64,000 bases of DNA from Nectonema munidae (Eukaryota; Nematomorpha; Nectonematoida; Nectonematidae). The stretch lies in the NCBI GenBank assembly GCA_030549495.1, contig JAUIRK010000136.1, positions 62,001 to 126,000 of the forward strand, in the 5' to 3' direction. The notes below the pieces were generated by a model. That model saw only the letters and a list, made by a program, of their open reading frames with translations. It searched no databases and had not been told where the DNA came from. The position numbers and the translations under genes are program-made. This document shows positions 22,856 through 34,858 of this stretch, piece after piece (position 1 is the stretch's first letter; each line of letters opens with the position of its first letter).

Positions 22856-23331
22856 GTCTTCACACATTCTTGAACACAATATATCAAGAACCATTTGACA
22901 AGCTTTGCATGAAAATTTTTATGCTTACTTACATAAACATAATTGACAACATATTCTCCCATTGATCTCATGAGATCAATCTTCAATTGTCATCTATTTA
23001 CTTAAATGTTGTACATATTATAGTTTTTAACAAATGTAATATTAGTTTTGTGTGTTATTCAAATAATAAAGCAATCGTTACAAGTTTATATCAATTAATA
23101 TCTTCAGTCTCGCGTGTAAAAGTTTTTTTCAAAAAAAAAAACTTTTGCCTACTTTAACACAAATTTTGGATTTTTATAGAAACACAAAATTTCTTAAAAA
23201 AAAAAGAAGCGATCAATATATATTACAACTCTAAAAATTAGATAAAAGCAATGAAATTAAGATGGTTTTAACAGCAACACTATAAACCAATGTTAAACAA
23301 GCCGATCTCATATGAGATAATGGGTTATTAA

Positions 23332-23461
23332 CCCATTTACGACCAATGTTCCTATTTTGGAACATAAGTAATTTCATTTTCGTCTGCTTATTTCAATGAC
23401 TTTGAATATAAATCGTCTGCGTTTTTTTAGATATCGTCTGCTTTGCTTGGTCTTAAATGGG
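23332..23461. mobile_element. TTAA MITE, family A, with good TIRs
   Basis: Flanked by TTAA at 23328-23331 and 23462-23465. The ends match as inverted repeats: CCCATTTACGACCA and (reverse-complemented) CCCATTTAAGACCA. CGTCTGC occurs three times inside. The copy at 12228-12344 is its inverted relative. Confidence 0.85.
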
Positions 23462-23933
23462 TTAACTTGAAAACACTAAGATAGTATATTTTCAGAAGTG
23501 AAAATAATTTTTTAAATATTTTTTAACAAAAGAGAGTGAATTATTATGTATTTGTCTGATCCGAATGTGCAACTAAATAACTATAGAAAGTCATTAAGTC
23601 GAATAAAAACTTATATGAAATTTGATTTCGTTTTTCTTTTATGAAAGTAAATGTTTAAAATTGAATTTACATAATAGAATTACTAGAAGTGTTATGGAAA
23701 TTTTTTTCGACTTTGCAAGTTAAAGTTTGATCTGGAGTAAATTGCCATATGTCTGTAAAGCGAAGGTTAAAGAATCTTCTTGATGATCTTGGGCTTTTTT
23801 TTTATCAGTATCGTGTATTTTATTATCAGGCCTGAATATTTGTCAATGAATCTCAGTTCAAAGGTTTTTTTTCTGATGAATCATTCGTGATGTTCATTGT
23901 TCAATTACAAAAAGTTGTCTACGTTTTTCATCT

Positions 23934-24069
23934 AAAAAATTCTCTCTTTGACGCAAAAGGGAAAAGATGGACAAATTCAATTTAAATTAAAAAATATCTT
24001 GATAGTGACTAAATTCTTACATATTGGCATTGGTTCTATTTTTGATAAATCTAACCTATTCTAAATTTT
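23934..24069 (+). repeat. 136-bp direct repeat, copy 2
   Basis: Partner of 22454-22589. It lies in plain AT-rich DNA, so it is the likely source copy. Confidence 0.8.
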
Positions 24070-24399
24070 CAAATTTCCTACCCATCGTAGTTAAATGATA
24101 ATTGTAATCCTAGATGATAAGCTAAATATTTAAATATTTTTCATTTGATCTTCCATTTAGTCAAGATACATATTTTTTAAAATTATTTCTTTTGATCACA
24201 CGTTCTCTTTTCAATTAGTTTTCAAGTTGCTTTCTTCTCTAATACTAATCTTCAAAAGGTTTTATAATACGTTTTGTTTTTTTAATAAATATTTTATACT
24301 TAAAATCATTGAAGAAAGTATTATAAGCCAAAATATACAAAAAATAAAGTATATTTTTACTATATACTAATAATATACAACGATTTTTGAAAATTTTTT

Positions 24400-25830
24400 A
24401 CAGAACTGATTTTCACCCATACATTACTAATTTAATTGCCACTTCCAGATATTTTTTAACCGTATTAGCCAAAATGGAGTACAGAAATAATATAAGCATA
24501 TTCGATTTGGTATAAAAACAGATATTTTATTTGAGAGATATTTAATTTTTTTGAAAATATTTTTGAAGACAGTATCTAGAACTAAACCGCAAATCTGATT
24601 GAAGCTTTCAGATATTTTAAAACCATAAATGCCAAACCTGAGTTCAAAAATGAAACCAGCATCTTCCATTTGGCATAAAAACAGATATTTTTCAAAAATA
24701 TTTCTGTAGACATTAGACGTAAATCGAACATTTGATTGACACTTTCAGACATTTAAAACCTCTAAATGCAAAACCTGATTTCAGAAATAAAACTATCATG
24801 ACTGAATTGGTATAAAAACATATATTTCGTGTAAAATTAGAGAGAATATTTTTGGATATAGTTTTCAGTCATAAACCGCGAAAACTGCGTCCAGAAATGA
24901 AACCATAAAAACATATATTTTATGTAAAATTTGAATCAATATTTTTGGAAACAAATTTTAGAACTAAATGCAAATTTGATTGATACTTATAGGTATTTTC
25001 AAATCCTAACTGCAAAAATTGAGCACATAAATGAAAATTTCATATAAAATTTGAGATATATTTGAAAACCGTTTTCAAACTAAACAGCATATTATATTGA
25101 CGTTTGCAAGCAAAAACTGAGCCCAGAAATCTAACTAGCATGATTGATTTGGTACAAAAACATATATTTCATTGTAAAATTTGAATGAATGTTTTTGGAG
25201 ACAATTTTTAGAAGTAAACAGCAAATATGATTAACACTTATAGATATTTTCACATGCTAAATGTAAAAAATGAGTCTAGAAATGAAACCAGAATGGCCGA
25301 TTTAGTATAAAACATATCTTTTATGTAAAATTTGAATGAATTTTTTTGAAGACAATTTTTAGAATTAAACCGCAAATTTGATTAACACTTATAGGTATTT
25401 TCAAATCCTAAACGTAAAAAATGAGTCCAGAAATGAAACCTGCATGGCGGATTTAGTATTACAGGTATATTTTATGTAAAATTTGAAGGAATGTTTTTGG
25501 AGACAATTTTCAGAAGTAAACCGCAAATTTGATTAACACTTATAGGTATTTTCAAATCCTAAATGTAAAAAATGAGTCCAGAAATGAAAACAACATGATC
25601 GATTTGGTATAAAACATATATTTTATGTAAAATGTGAAGGAATGTTTTTGGAGACAATTTTCAGAAGTAAACCGCAAATTTGATTAACACATATAGGTAT
25701 TTTCATATCCTAAATGTAAAAAATGAGTTCAGAAATGAAAACAGCATGACCGTTTTAGTATAAAAACATATATTTTATGTAAAATTTGAAAGTATATTTT
25801 ATTAGATATATTTTTGATCAATCAAAATTT
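24400..25830. repeat. Tandem array, ~151-bp period
   Basis: About nine to ten units. Anchors such as AAAAAATGAGTCCAGAAATG recur at about 25265, 25416, 25567 and 25719, with period 151-152; TATAAAACATATATTTTATG and AAACCGCAAATTTGATTAAC recur with the same spacing. Units on the right are the most alike; those left of 25100 are diverged and of uneven length. Related single units lie at 57500-57650. Confidence 0.85.
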
Positions 25831-26200
25831 TGATTGACATTTTCTAAAAAGTAGTGATGATTATTGAAAAAATTAAATATATAAAGTGTTATGCGTTCTA
25901 AACTGTATATAATTATAAATTTTCAGGGTATTATATAATATAGATCCTAAGTTATAAGGTTAAGTACAGATAATGTCAAAATTTTGCTGAAAAATAAAAA
26001 TTTTTTATTTTGATTGACCGTTTTGGACATGAAGGTGTCATTCAACTACCATGAAAATGGTTTCAAAAGATGCAGCTAGCGATTTTAGGAAAAGTCACAA
26101 AATTTGAAGGGATATGATTCAGCCAATTTTCTACAATTAATTTTTTAGCCAAGTGGGGGGGGGGGCGTTTTACGCCCCCCAGCATTAATAGGGTTAATAA
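25831..26200. repeat. Array flank shared with 57650-57860, ending in a G/C hairpin
   Basis: The sequence after the array (TGCGTTCTAAACTGTATATAA and TTGATTGACCGTTTTGGACAT) recurs in order at 57700-57850, so array and flank belong to one dispersed element. It ends with a hairpin at 26155-26180 (a G run, CGTTTTACG, then CCCCCC), and then GCATTAATAGGGTTAA. The GGG-TTAA end resembles the TTAA MITEs, so a piggyBac-type right end is possible. Confidence 0.5.
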
Positions 26201-27450
26201 AGGATCATAATCATTCGGAATATATAACAAAAATATATGATTAGCTGTATTTTTGTTTCTTTTTGGAGAAATATCTAGGTATAATTTATCACCTTTCTAC
26301 TTTACTAGAAATTCGAAAAAACCCCAAAGCAAATTATACTCGTGAAAAAATCTATTCATTTTTATAATTATGATAGCATGCTGTATAAATCTTGATTCTT
26401 GTTTCCGATGTTGATCGAATTTGCTTCTAGAAAAAATTCCCCCAAAAATGGATTAAAATCCGAAATATCTTATACTAATGTTTTTTAATAATTTATAATT
26501 TTTAAATAATCAAAAATTAAGGGTTAAAGATATAAAAATAAATTCATAGAACACAATTTATCGTAAATAAAATGGGTCTGTACAAAGAAAATTATCTTTA
26601 ACTGAGGTAAAAGGAACAGATTTAAAGCACAACATATTTATAGGAGTTATGCAACCTATATCAATATTATTTTCTCGTCATAAAACTCTTTTGATATTCT
26701 TAATCTTTGCTAAATCTTCGTTTGATAAAACTTTTTTTTGATTGACCTTTTTCTAAAACAGCCTTTTGAAATCATCAATTTTATTATTGAATAAACATAT
26801 TTAATGAATAAAACAATGGTTGTTTTCTTTTTTCAAAGGTGGTAAAACTTTTATTCAATTTTGAAAAATTTCAAGCAATATAGGAAAGGGCAATAAAAGT
26901 AGAGCTATATGAATAATAAAATTTTTAACACAAAAGACTGCCTTGTACTTTATTATATTTCGTATGTAAAATAGTAGAAAATCAACAAAATTTAGGGCTC
27001 AAAAAGGTCAAAAAAGGCATAAGACAATTTGCTATTTCCCATTAGATAGTTCATCGTTTATAAACTGGGATGCCAATCTCCTCCTCCGCTTGGCAAAATA
27101 TCAAAAATAGCTTTTTATATTACTTGGATTTTTATGAATACAAATGAAAAAAATATTTTTTTATAAAAAAATTTCAAACTTAAGAGGTAAATACAATTAA
27201 AAAAATCGCCACTTCCCAAAAAAATTAATATTTCCAAACATCCCTAGCTATATATTTTGATACAAATTTTCCTAAACTAATAGAAAAATAAAAAAGTAGA
27301 AAATAATAAAATTGGTATGGAAAATTTGGTTGAAATAAAAAGTTGAAAGTAACCTCTATATCAAAACTCCTTATTTATACTTGAATATGATTGACGGCGC
27401 AAGAATAATATTTCGCAGAAACTAAAATACATGTAACAGAAAAAATGACT
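26201..27450. other. AT-rich spacer downstream of CWF19L1
   Basis: No gene or repeat recognised. Confidence 0.4.
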
Positions 27451-27458
27451 ATAATTTC

Positions 27459-27470
27459 CTTTATTTATTT
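27459..27470 (-). promoter_or_regulatory. CWF19L1 poly(A) signal
   Basis: AATAAATAAA on the minus strand about 40 bases after the CWF19L1 stop codon. Confidence 0.6.
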
Positions 27471-27506
27471 CAAAAAATAAATATGTATAAAAAAGAAGGA
27501 TTGTTA

Positions 27507-29075
27507 TCAAGCAAAATAACTTTGCAAAAGATTGCGAGTTTTCAGTGCTTGACATTCTTCTTCTGCTTTAGATAGGATGCAATTTTTCCAGTCCACTTTA
27601 TCAGCCAAATTCAGGAGAGAGGGCAAACACAGAACTTCTCGTCCAAAAGAAATGGGAAAGGATTTGGTGATGCTGCAGTATAACTTGCACTTATCATTGA
27701 TCTCCACAAAGAAGTATGAAGAATCTTTGGATGCCTGTTTCAAGGAAGTTGTGCAAGGTACTTCGAAGAGTGTGATGTTATTGCTTTCAGCACACGACAA
27801 AAAGGAGGCCTTAATTTTCTCACTGCTCAGGCCAATCGGCACGGGGATGGCTTGGATGTGCATATGTTGGGAATGGAAGTTTCTTTCATAAAAAATCACA
27901 CCAGAATTGAGGCGTTCTTTGAAAGCAACAAGAATTTTTTGTTTGAGGGAATCAATACTCTCAATAAGGGTGTACGAAGCTTTGCCAATTGAGCCAACGT
28001 GCTCAACAGGAATAACCAATATGTGATGAGGACACAAAGATCCTTTTGCTAACGCTACATAAACGATTTCATCAATGTGAACACATAGATGTGCTTCAAC
28101 ACTTTCGTTTGACAAGCAAAACCAGCACTCGCTCTGAGACAGGACTTTAGGGTGCGCTTTTTTCTTGGAAGGATTTTTAGAAGTAGATGAGTCTTGCCTC
28201 TTTTCTGAAGCACATGTTCCATGAGAGTCGATGTATTTTGAATCAAAGAAGTATTGATTAGAAACACTATCACCTAAGTCCGTCACTGTGTCATTTTGAA
28301 GAGAGAAAAATTCTTCGTATGGATTGGCTGTAGAACCAGCAGCTCCATCCTTTGGAATACTAGAAGTGACAGGATCAATAGTAAAGGCATATAACCATTT
28401 AGACGTGGGTGTTTTCGAAGATATGGATGAAAGTGCGATAAAATAGGTAGGGTGTCTTGGCTTTTCAGCTAAAACAATGTGATTTCGATATGGCTTGCGG
28501 CTATAAAATATATTTTCATTGGCTGAAAAGTGATATCGAGGCTTAAGTTTAAATGCAACATACGACACAGTCAGGTTTCCAATTTCATCATAGGTGGAAT
28601 TGTCACTGCTATCACACTTCGTAACACCCAAAGGCCAATGGGAAGACAATAAAATGTCAATTGGTTCTGTTTGTCCACTTAAAACAACTTTTTCTACATC
28701 TGAGTCAATCACAGGCTTGTCTTTGGAGGAGTAATTAGCGCCATCATTCGACAAATATGCGATGCGTATGCCACTTGAAGTTGTGTAGACGCCGCTTTTC
28801 CCCAATATATGAAGATTTGGATACAATTCCTTACTGACTGCATACTTGGAGAAGAAGTCCTTTTGGTTTGAAAGAAGGATGAACGTGGGGCAAAGAATTT
28901 TTGGATTGGATTCAATGAAGGTGTTCCATGAACTAAGTTGAACACCGTCAAAAAAGTCTCCAATACAAAAGAGGGAGTCGAAGGCGCCTTTCTTAGCGAG
29001 AATTAAATTTACTCGTTTGAAAAAACTATCGAAATTTCCTTTAACATCTCCACTTACTAACACCTTTGTTCCCAT
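27507..29075 (-). CDS. CWF19L1: CWF19-like protein 1
   Basis: A complete single-exon gene of 522 codons (human CWF19L1 is about 538 residues). The family is linked to the spliceosome through the fission yeast Cwf19 complex and to lariat processing. Residues 1-235 form a metallophosphoesterase-like domain (VSGDVKGNFD at 7-16, CIGDFFDGV at 37-45, SHWPLGV near 145-151). The CwfJ C-terminal domain 1 follows, with CWFCL at 317-321, HHILVIPVEH at 350-359 and the HIT-like HMHIQ at 404-408. Domain 2 contains FGREVL (477-482) and KVDWKNC (493-499). A basic Ser/Lys linker covers about 285-312. All family landmarks are in place, so the gene looks functional. Lack of introns contrasts with GSS and PKNOX here and could reflect intron loss or an old retrocopy. 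Confidence 0.95.
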   Translation of the reverse strand: MGTKVLVSGDVKGNFDSFFKRVNLILAKKGAFDSLFCIGDFFDGVQLSSWNTFIESNPKILCPTFILLSNQKDFFSKYAVSKELYPNLHILGKSGVYTTSSGIRIAYLSNDGANYSSKDKPVIDSDVEKVVLSGQTEPIDILLSSHWPLGVTKCDSSDNSTYDEIGNLTVSYVAFKLKPRYHFSANENIFYSRKPYRNHIVLAEKPRHPTYFIALSSISSKTPTSKWLYAFTIDPVTSSIPKDGAAGSTANPYEEFFSLQNDTVTDLGDSVSNQYFFDSKYIDSHGTCASEKRQDSSTSKNPSKKKAHPKVLSQSECWFCLSNESVEAHLCVHIDEIVYVALAKGSLCPHHILVIPVEHVGSIGKASYTLIESIDSLKQKILVAFKERLNSGVIFYERNFHSQHMHIQAIPVPIGLSSEKIKASFLSCAESNNITLFEVPCTTSLKQASKDSSYFFVEINDKCKLYCSITKSFPISFGREVLCLPSLLNLADKVDWKNCILSKAEEECQALKTRNLLQSYFA

Positions 29076-31395
29076 CTTAAGAGTCGAAAAATTACACTAT
29101 ATAAAAATTAATTAATATTAAAACAAAAGAAAAATCAAAAAACGTATAAACCAAAATTGGAGTTAACCTAGATGCATGAGTTGACGAACAATTTCTATAA
29201 AAGGTTGTCGTAGATACTTATAAAAAATCCAAAGAATAAAAACATTTTTAAAGGCCATAATAGCTAAGGATAGACTTTTGAAAAGGGAGTCTATCCGAAA
29301 ATATCACCCCACACACCGAGGTGAAACACTAAATATTCGGGGATATACACAATAGAATAGAATAGTTTATTGAATGAAAGCAAAATTTATAATTCAGACG
29401 TACAAAAATATATATAGAACAACCTTTTCATCTTTGTTTCATTAATTAACATTGTTTCAAGATTTCAAAAGGAGTACGGAAAGACTAATTAAAGTCTCTC
29501 TTATAATCCAAACGCCATTGAGTAATATCATTATTCAGGTTTTAGGGAATAAGAATTGATATAATATGAATTATGCATATGCGTATATAGTGAAATTATA
29601 AAATCTAAATTTGAAGTTTATACTCACATAATACACATAGATAGAATTGCAAAATCTTTCTAGGTATAATTTTTAAAATGATCTTGTACTGTAATTCTGG
29701 TTTATTACAAATAGATCGTTGCGAATATGGAGAGCGTATCATGGCATAGAAACATGTATACAAAGTCAATAAGAGGTTATGCGGGTAAAAATCACGTATT
29801 TGGAAAGTGTTTAATTCAAAAAATAAGTTTTTTGTGTGAAATATTTTGTCTTTTCCTAAGCCTTTACGTATTATTGCTTTATGAAGATTTTTTTTATATA
29901 TTCGAATTCCCCCAATTTACAATAACGAAAGATATATGCGGGATTATAAATGATTTAAATAGAAGACATTTTATGCTTACGGGAAGAAAATCGGATGCGT
30001 TAAACTTATTTTATAAAAAAAACATAATTTTTGGTAAAGAGACGATATTTGATTTTCCCACTTAAGTTTTGAACCCTAGAAAGCCAATTATTCTCTTTAT
30101 TTAAGCTAGAAACCATCTATTTGGCTTTTCCAACATTTATTTCAAGTTGCTTATGGATAAGCCAACCGTTTATATAACACAATTCAGTGTTGTTTAAATT
30201 AAAAAGTAAAGTAATATGATCTACATATGATGAGGCTTAGAGAGTCGGAATCGGAATGGATTATTTTTTTATGAAATCCGAATCAGTAATGAATGTAACT
30301 CAAAGCCAGATCAATCGTCTTTCTTTTTTTCGAGACTGGAGAACGGCTTAAGGCGTCATAACAACAAAGAACTGTCGATTACACATTTTTAAAATTCAAT
30401 TAACTTGTGAAATATTTTTATTGTATTTTTTGACATTTGATGTATACAAGGCACAGCTGAAATGAAATGAATTATATAATGTCGGAAGAACGGGTTTCAA
30501 AAACTAATTTGTTGAAGTTATAAATCAAACAACTCAGAACTCTTGATTTATGTATTGACGTGATCTTTACTATATAACTTTGAAATTTAAAAATCAGATG
30601 ATGTGGTATTTTATGTTTAAAAGTAAGCGCTATATTTTGTTTTCAAGCGCCAGTGTGCCTTGGACACTTTATCAAAAAATAGGAGAAATACTGACAGTCA
30701 TAAAAATTTGTCCAAAAATAGAAAAATGAAAATTTACTTTTCGAGGCCAAATCTTTTTTTTTGTTGTTGACAAAATATACTAATGTATATCTATTGCAAA
30801 AATATTTTAAAATTTTGAGCCAAAAGTATATTCATTGAGCGCCTTAAGCTGTTTGCTGATGCGGAAAGAAGACATGCATGGATGTTAAATGTAACCCACA
30901 CACATTGATATATATATGGAGAGAGCAATAGCTGAGCCATAAATACCAAAGCGATGGAAAGTTAGAGACTTAGGTGAGTAAAACCAAACTTCATGTCCAT
31001 TATAGATAGACTGCGTATGCGCAACTTTAGTGATCAACTCAGACTCCATTAATTATGAAGGTGCAACTTTTGTAGCAAGTATCGTTAGTAGGTCATTTTG
31101 AAAAATATATTTTGAGAAATTGAAACTTTTTCTCTTTGTTCGCTCCTGCAATTTAGCTAAAATAACAAGAACTTTTTGTAAGTACTTAGATTTGAATTTA
31201 TTGCACACAACTTATAATACACTTCCTCTGAGTTGCAGTTATCTGTAGTTATGGCAGCATTGGGAAATTAGAAAATTTAATGCTAACACTTCAGAACACA
31301 AAAGGCTTATGTTCCTATTCCCTACCAGACGTTAATGCAATAAAACCAATTTTATTAAACTAAATTTTTATAAGTTAAACTCAATTCAAAGACTA
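29076..31395. other. Upstream of CWF19L1, no recognised gene
   Basis: The CWF19L1 promoter should lie at 29076-29200, but no clear TATA box was chosen. An open frame on the plus strand at 29727-30065 (112 codons, no family resemblance) is probably chance. The rest is AT-rich. Confidence 0.35.
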
Positions 31396-31399
31396 AATT

Positions 31400-31749
31400 A
31401 TTCAATCTTTTAAATGTGACTTATTGGCAAAAATCACAAATTACCCAATATGGATGCAATATTTTGCGCAAAATGATCCACTCAGTGACCCCTTCTCGTT
31501 CCCCATGGAATTGCTTCGCGATCGCCTAGAGCACCGCGGACTCCAGTCTGAAAACCACTGAGCTGCTAGACGGTAATAATGCTATCCGAGATACAAACAA
31601 CGTAATTTGACTTCTTACAGTGCAAGTGTAATGTCGGTTAATAATGGTGGTGTAAACATTGGACAAAAATTCTTTTATAATAAATTTTGAAAATTATATA
31701 AAAAAGTTCGTCTCACCCCTCAAAAAAATGTCGAGAATGTGCGCCTCTG
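31400..31749. repeat. Second copy of the right end of the 3674-6361 hAT
   Basis: Closely similar to 5990-6361 in the same orientation: AATGTGACTTATTGGCAAAA, TGAAAACCACTGAG, ACAGTGCAAGT, AATAATGGTGG and TCTTTTATAATAAATTTTGA all recur in order. It ends in a TIR-like GCGCCTCTG. The left end of this copy was not found. Confidence 0.75.
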
Positions 31750-33285
31750 CTTGGAAGATAGTAAAATATTGTCTAGGCACGTAAAAGAAACTTATTAACA
31801 TGTTTCATGTAAAAAGAGAGTTTTTTTTTTTTTAAAATAAACTCGCATTATTTTTCTGGTCTGTTTTTGAGGAAAACTTTGCATTCAAAATATAGGCCAG
31901 ATATTAGATCATAGCAAATTTCATTGATATTTGAAATTTTGATAAAATAAAACTGCACACTTCCTCAGAGGAGTCATCCATGACTAAGCCCACCCAAAAA
32001 AGGACGATTTCGAACTCCTTTAGCTCAATCTTGTCTACATAGGAGGATGGAGTAGAGATCTGACTCGATTTAGGATCCCCGTAGCCCACTATCAAGGATG
32101 GATGGCAATCATTACAGTCTCATTTACGTCAGATTCTGACATCAGGCAGCAGTCCTAACTGTCCACGGAAGAAAAACCTAGTGTTCTTGAGGATCCTCAA
32201 GGTGTTTGCGGATAGCGACCTCTGGTCAATGGAAGAGAAGGCTTCCAAAGGCACCTCTGATACCTCTCAGAGCAAGGTATGACTTGAGCATTCTACAAAT
32301 ATTGTCTCCCGATGACCGGCGGCCATGGTCAAGAACCTAAGCAGTCCAATTACCTCAAATTCACTTAAACCCTTACGGTTTTTCAGAATTGGTAAGAAGG
32401 CAAACATTAGAGGCCATTATGGTCTTTAATACGACTGTTTCGGCCAGAAAAATTCTATGGCTCCGGTTCTGGAAAAAAAATATTTCAGTGTCTGGGTCCG
32501 CCTCCGGCTTTGACAATTTATTTCTCAAGTTTGGAAATTTTGTTGTAACACTACTTGGTACATAACCAATATGGGTTTTGTAGTATGCAAATAATAAAAC
32601 TAGTTGATAAATTAATAAACAATTGGACAAAGAACAGATAAAAATAATTTTTAAGTTGATTAGTGTATTCATGAAACAAATCCATTACTATTCTTAGCAA
32701 TAAAAATAAAAAACAAGATAAACCATTATTTTTTTATCTCCTAATCAGAGATGAAAGTATGCCCTCATTTGGATCCTGAAATTAAGAATAAGTAAAAAAT
32801 TATCAATGTTACGTAAAAAGTAGGGGTGATAGAAATTTACTATCCGACCAGATACAGTATAGATTTGTAGTTTAACAATATCCAGCAGAGTAAGGGGACG
32901 GAATATCGATCACCAACAGTGCTTGACTTTGATGTTTAAGGAGTCTTGTAACCACTTTACGTTCATAATAGTATTAACTGCAAGAGTTATGCTATTTAAT
33001 TCTAGCATGCACAAAACATATTTTTTGATAATATACTAGTTGGTCCACTATATAAAATTCACATCATCAGTCGCGTGGAGAATGCAGGTACTACACTCAA
33101 AAACATACACGGAAATGACATTAAATGCCAAACGTTTGTGTTTCACCAGTCGCTTAGACAGAAATAAGAGCTTGCTCATTTATGAGCCGCATATACACAA
33201 ATAATCACAATTCATCACACACAACGTGCATGCAAAAATTGTTGATACCAACCAAATAAAGAAATCTTCAAAGCTAAAGTTAAAC
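31750..33285. other. Spacer with a GC-richer patch, no assignment
   Basis: 31980-32370 is richer in G and C than its surroundings, and short open stretches on the minus strand (for example 31904-32095) show no family I know. At 32480-32510 a GGAGGCGGACCCAGACACTG-like phrase looks repetitive rather than coding. Confidence 0.3.
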
Positions 33286-33289
33286 AACT

Positions 33290-33880
33290 CCCTTCTGATT
33301 TTGTGTAAATTATTGGCTGCAATGTCGAGCTTCATCGGGATCCTTTTAAAGATTAATGATTCTAATTTCTGAAGGACAAGGCATATGCAAAGAAATTGCT
33401 CCTTGAAAATCTATTCCAGCACCACACCTTTCATACTGCAAGTGTGGAGTCAGTTGATGAAGCTGTGACCTTGGTTGTCCTAATGACAAAATATCTGAAA
33501 GTAGAAGCGAGGATGACTGCATCGTCTGTTTCTAAGAAATTGCTAGATCATACAAAGAGCGGAATATAACAAAGACATATCCCCATGAATGATATCGCAG
33601 ATGAGGCAGCCAGCGAAGTCGAGCCATACCCCCACACTCCGCTGCTCTAAAGAAACAAATGTCCTCTGCGGCAGTGGAACCAAGAAGAAAAATTTCCACT
33701 GCAGAATCAGCTAGCTGCAAAATACCTATGCACAACTGCATCATCAGTGTACTCTGAGCGTCTCTTTTTGGAATACGGCAATATTTTTGAGGAAAAACGC
33801 ACAACACTGTTACAAACAGGAGAGATGCTCGTTTTTTTACCACAATGGAAGAAAATTTTCACATTAAACCTCAGGTGCTG
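33290..33880 (+). pseudogene. hAT (ZBED1-like) transposase C-terminal remnant
   Basis: Plus strand: LAAKYLCTTASSVYSERLFL, then EYGNIFEEKRTTLLQTGEML and VFLPQW, matching the hAT C-terminal 'AKKYL.VPATSAPSERVFS.AGNI..EKR..L....VE.L.FL..N'. Best part 33705-33850. The upstream portion carries stops in every frame. Confidence 0.65.
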
Positions 33881-33949
33881 CGTGCTTTTGTGGAACATAG
33901 TCGCATATATACACTTTCTATCTGTCAATGGATAAAGAATTGTTCTATC

Positions 33950-34740
33950 ATAAATATACTCCCCTTTAACCTTAATATTAATCAGATATTATCTGTCTTT
34001 TTCAAGGTAATTGTTAATTAATATTTTGGTTTTGCAATTATCATGCGTGGATGCCTAATAATCATCAGGATACGGCAGGATAGAATTTCCGGTGCACCCA
34101 TAGTCAAAAGGAATGTGATTTTTTAATTTAGTAGCAAAAATTGCATACATGAACATGAAAATATACAAACAAAGCATATGATACATTGAGGCGTCAAGGA
34201 GCGTCCACTACACCCCGTTTCTTAATTTTATTGCAAAGGGGTAAAATATCTTTTCGCTCCCTAATAATTTTTTTTAGGACACAAAGATTTACCTCTTAAT
34301 TCTTTCTTTTCATTGTCTCGTAAACTATCGTAACAAAGGCCTTGATCATGACAATAATTTTAACTTTAGTCATTTTACGAACTATTTTTATATAACTTAT
34401 ACTATGTCAAAATAAATACATTGATTGAAAATGTGTTAATCATTAAAAAAATTACCCCACCCCTCCAAAAAAATTTGACATTATTACATCATATTAGTTA
34501 TCAGATAAACAATTAGATATAACAATCTTACATTCACTTTTAGCTAAAATAAAAGAAAAATAAATAAAGCAATTCAGTTTTAGAATTAAGAAATTGGAAT
34601 GCCATTTAAAAAATTGTACTTGAAGAAATATTAGGGGGAAATAAAATTCAAAATATTATTAGTTGTTAGATGACTTTTAGTTTGCTTCCTGATTTACTAT
34701 ATAGTTTAATTAGTATGACCGATGTAGGTTTGTCTACTAA
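33950..34740. other. AT-rich spacer
   Basis: No gene, repeat or terminal inverted repeat recognised. Confidence 0.35.
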
Positions 34741-34746
34741 CTATAT

Positions 34747-34858
34747 GGGGGCGTCAGAAAGGTTGGTTAGATAATAATTCAAGATCTTGGGTTAACCCGC
34801 ATCAAGCCTACAAGATACAAGAGGTGCAATTGTTCCTTTTTGATGAAAACACCCCACA
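34747..34858 (+). repeat. tRNA-derived SINE, diverged copy
   Basis: Shares GGTTGGTTAGAT, CAAGATCTTGGGTT, CGCATCAAGCCTAC, GATACAAG and TGATGAAAACACCCCA with the copies at 51526 and 63209. The box B region has decayed to GGTTAACCC. Confidence 0.7.

Noticed and set aside
24400-25830. CRISPR-like array
   Set aside because: Units are long, contiguous and diverged, without repeat-spacer structure, and the DNA is eukaryotic.
26155-26180. Rho-independent terminator
   Set aside because: A G/C hairpin in animal DNA; a transposon end is more likely.
29727-30065. 112-codon plus-strand open frame near CWF19L1
   Set aside because: No recognised domain, low-complexity Phe/Leu/Tyr core, and no signals around it.
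32373-32672. 99-codon minus-strand open frame
   Set aside because: Partly covers a repetitive GC-richer phrase; no domain or splice support.
33532-33928. Minus-strand open frames of 73-103 codons
   Set aside because: They are shadows of the hAT remnant encoded on the plus strand.
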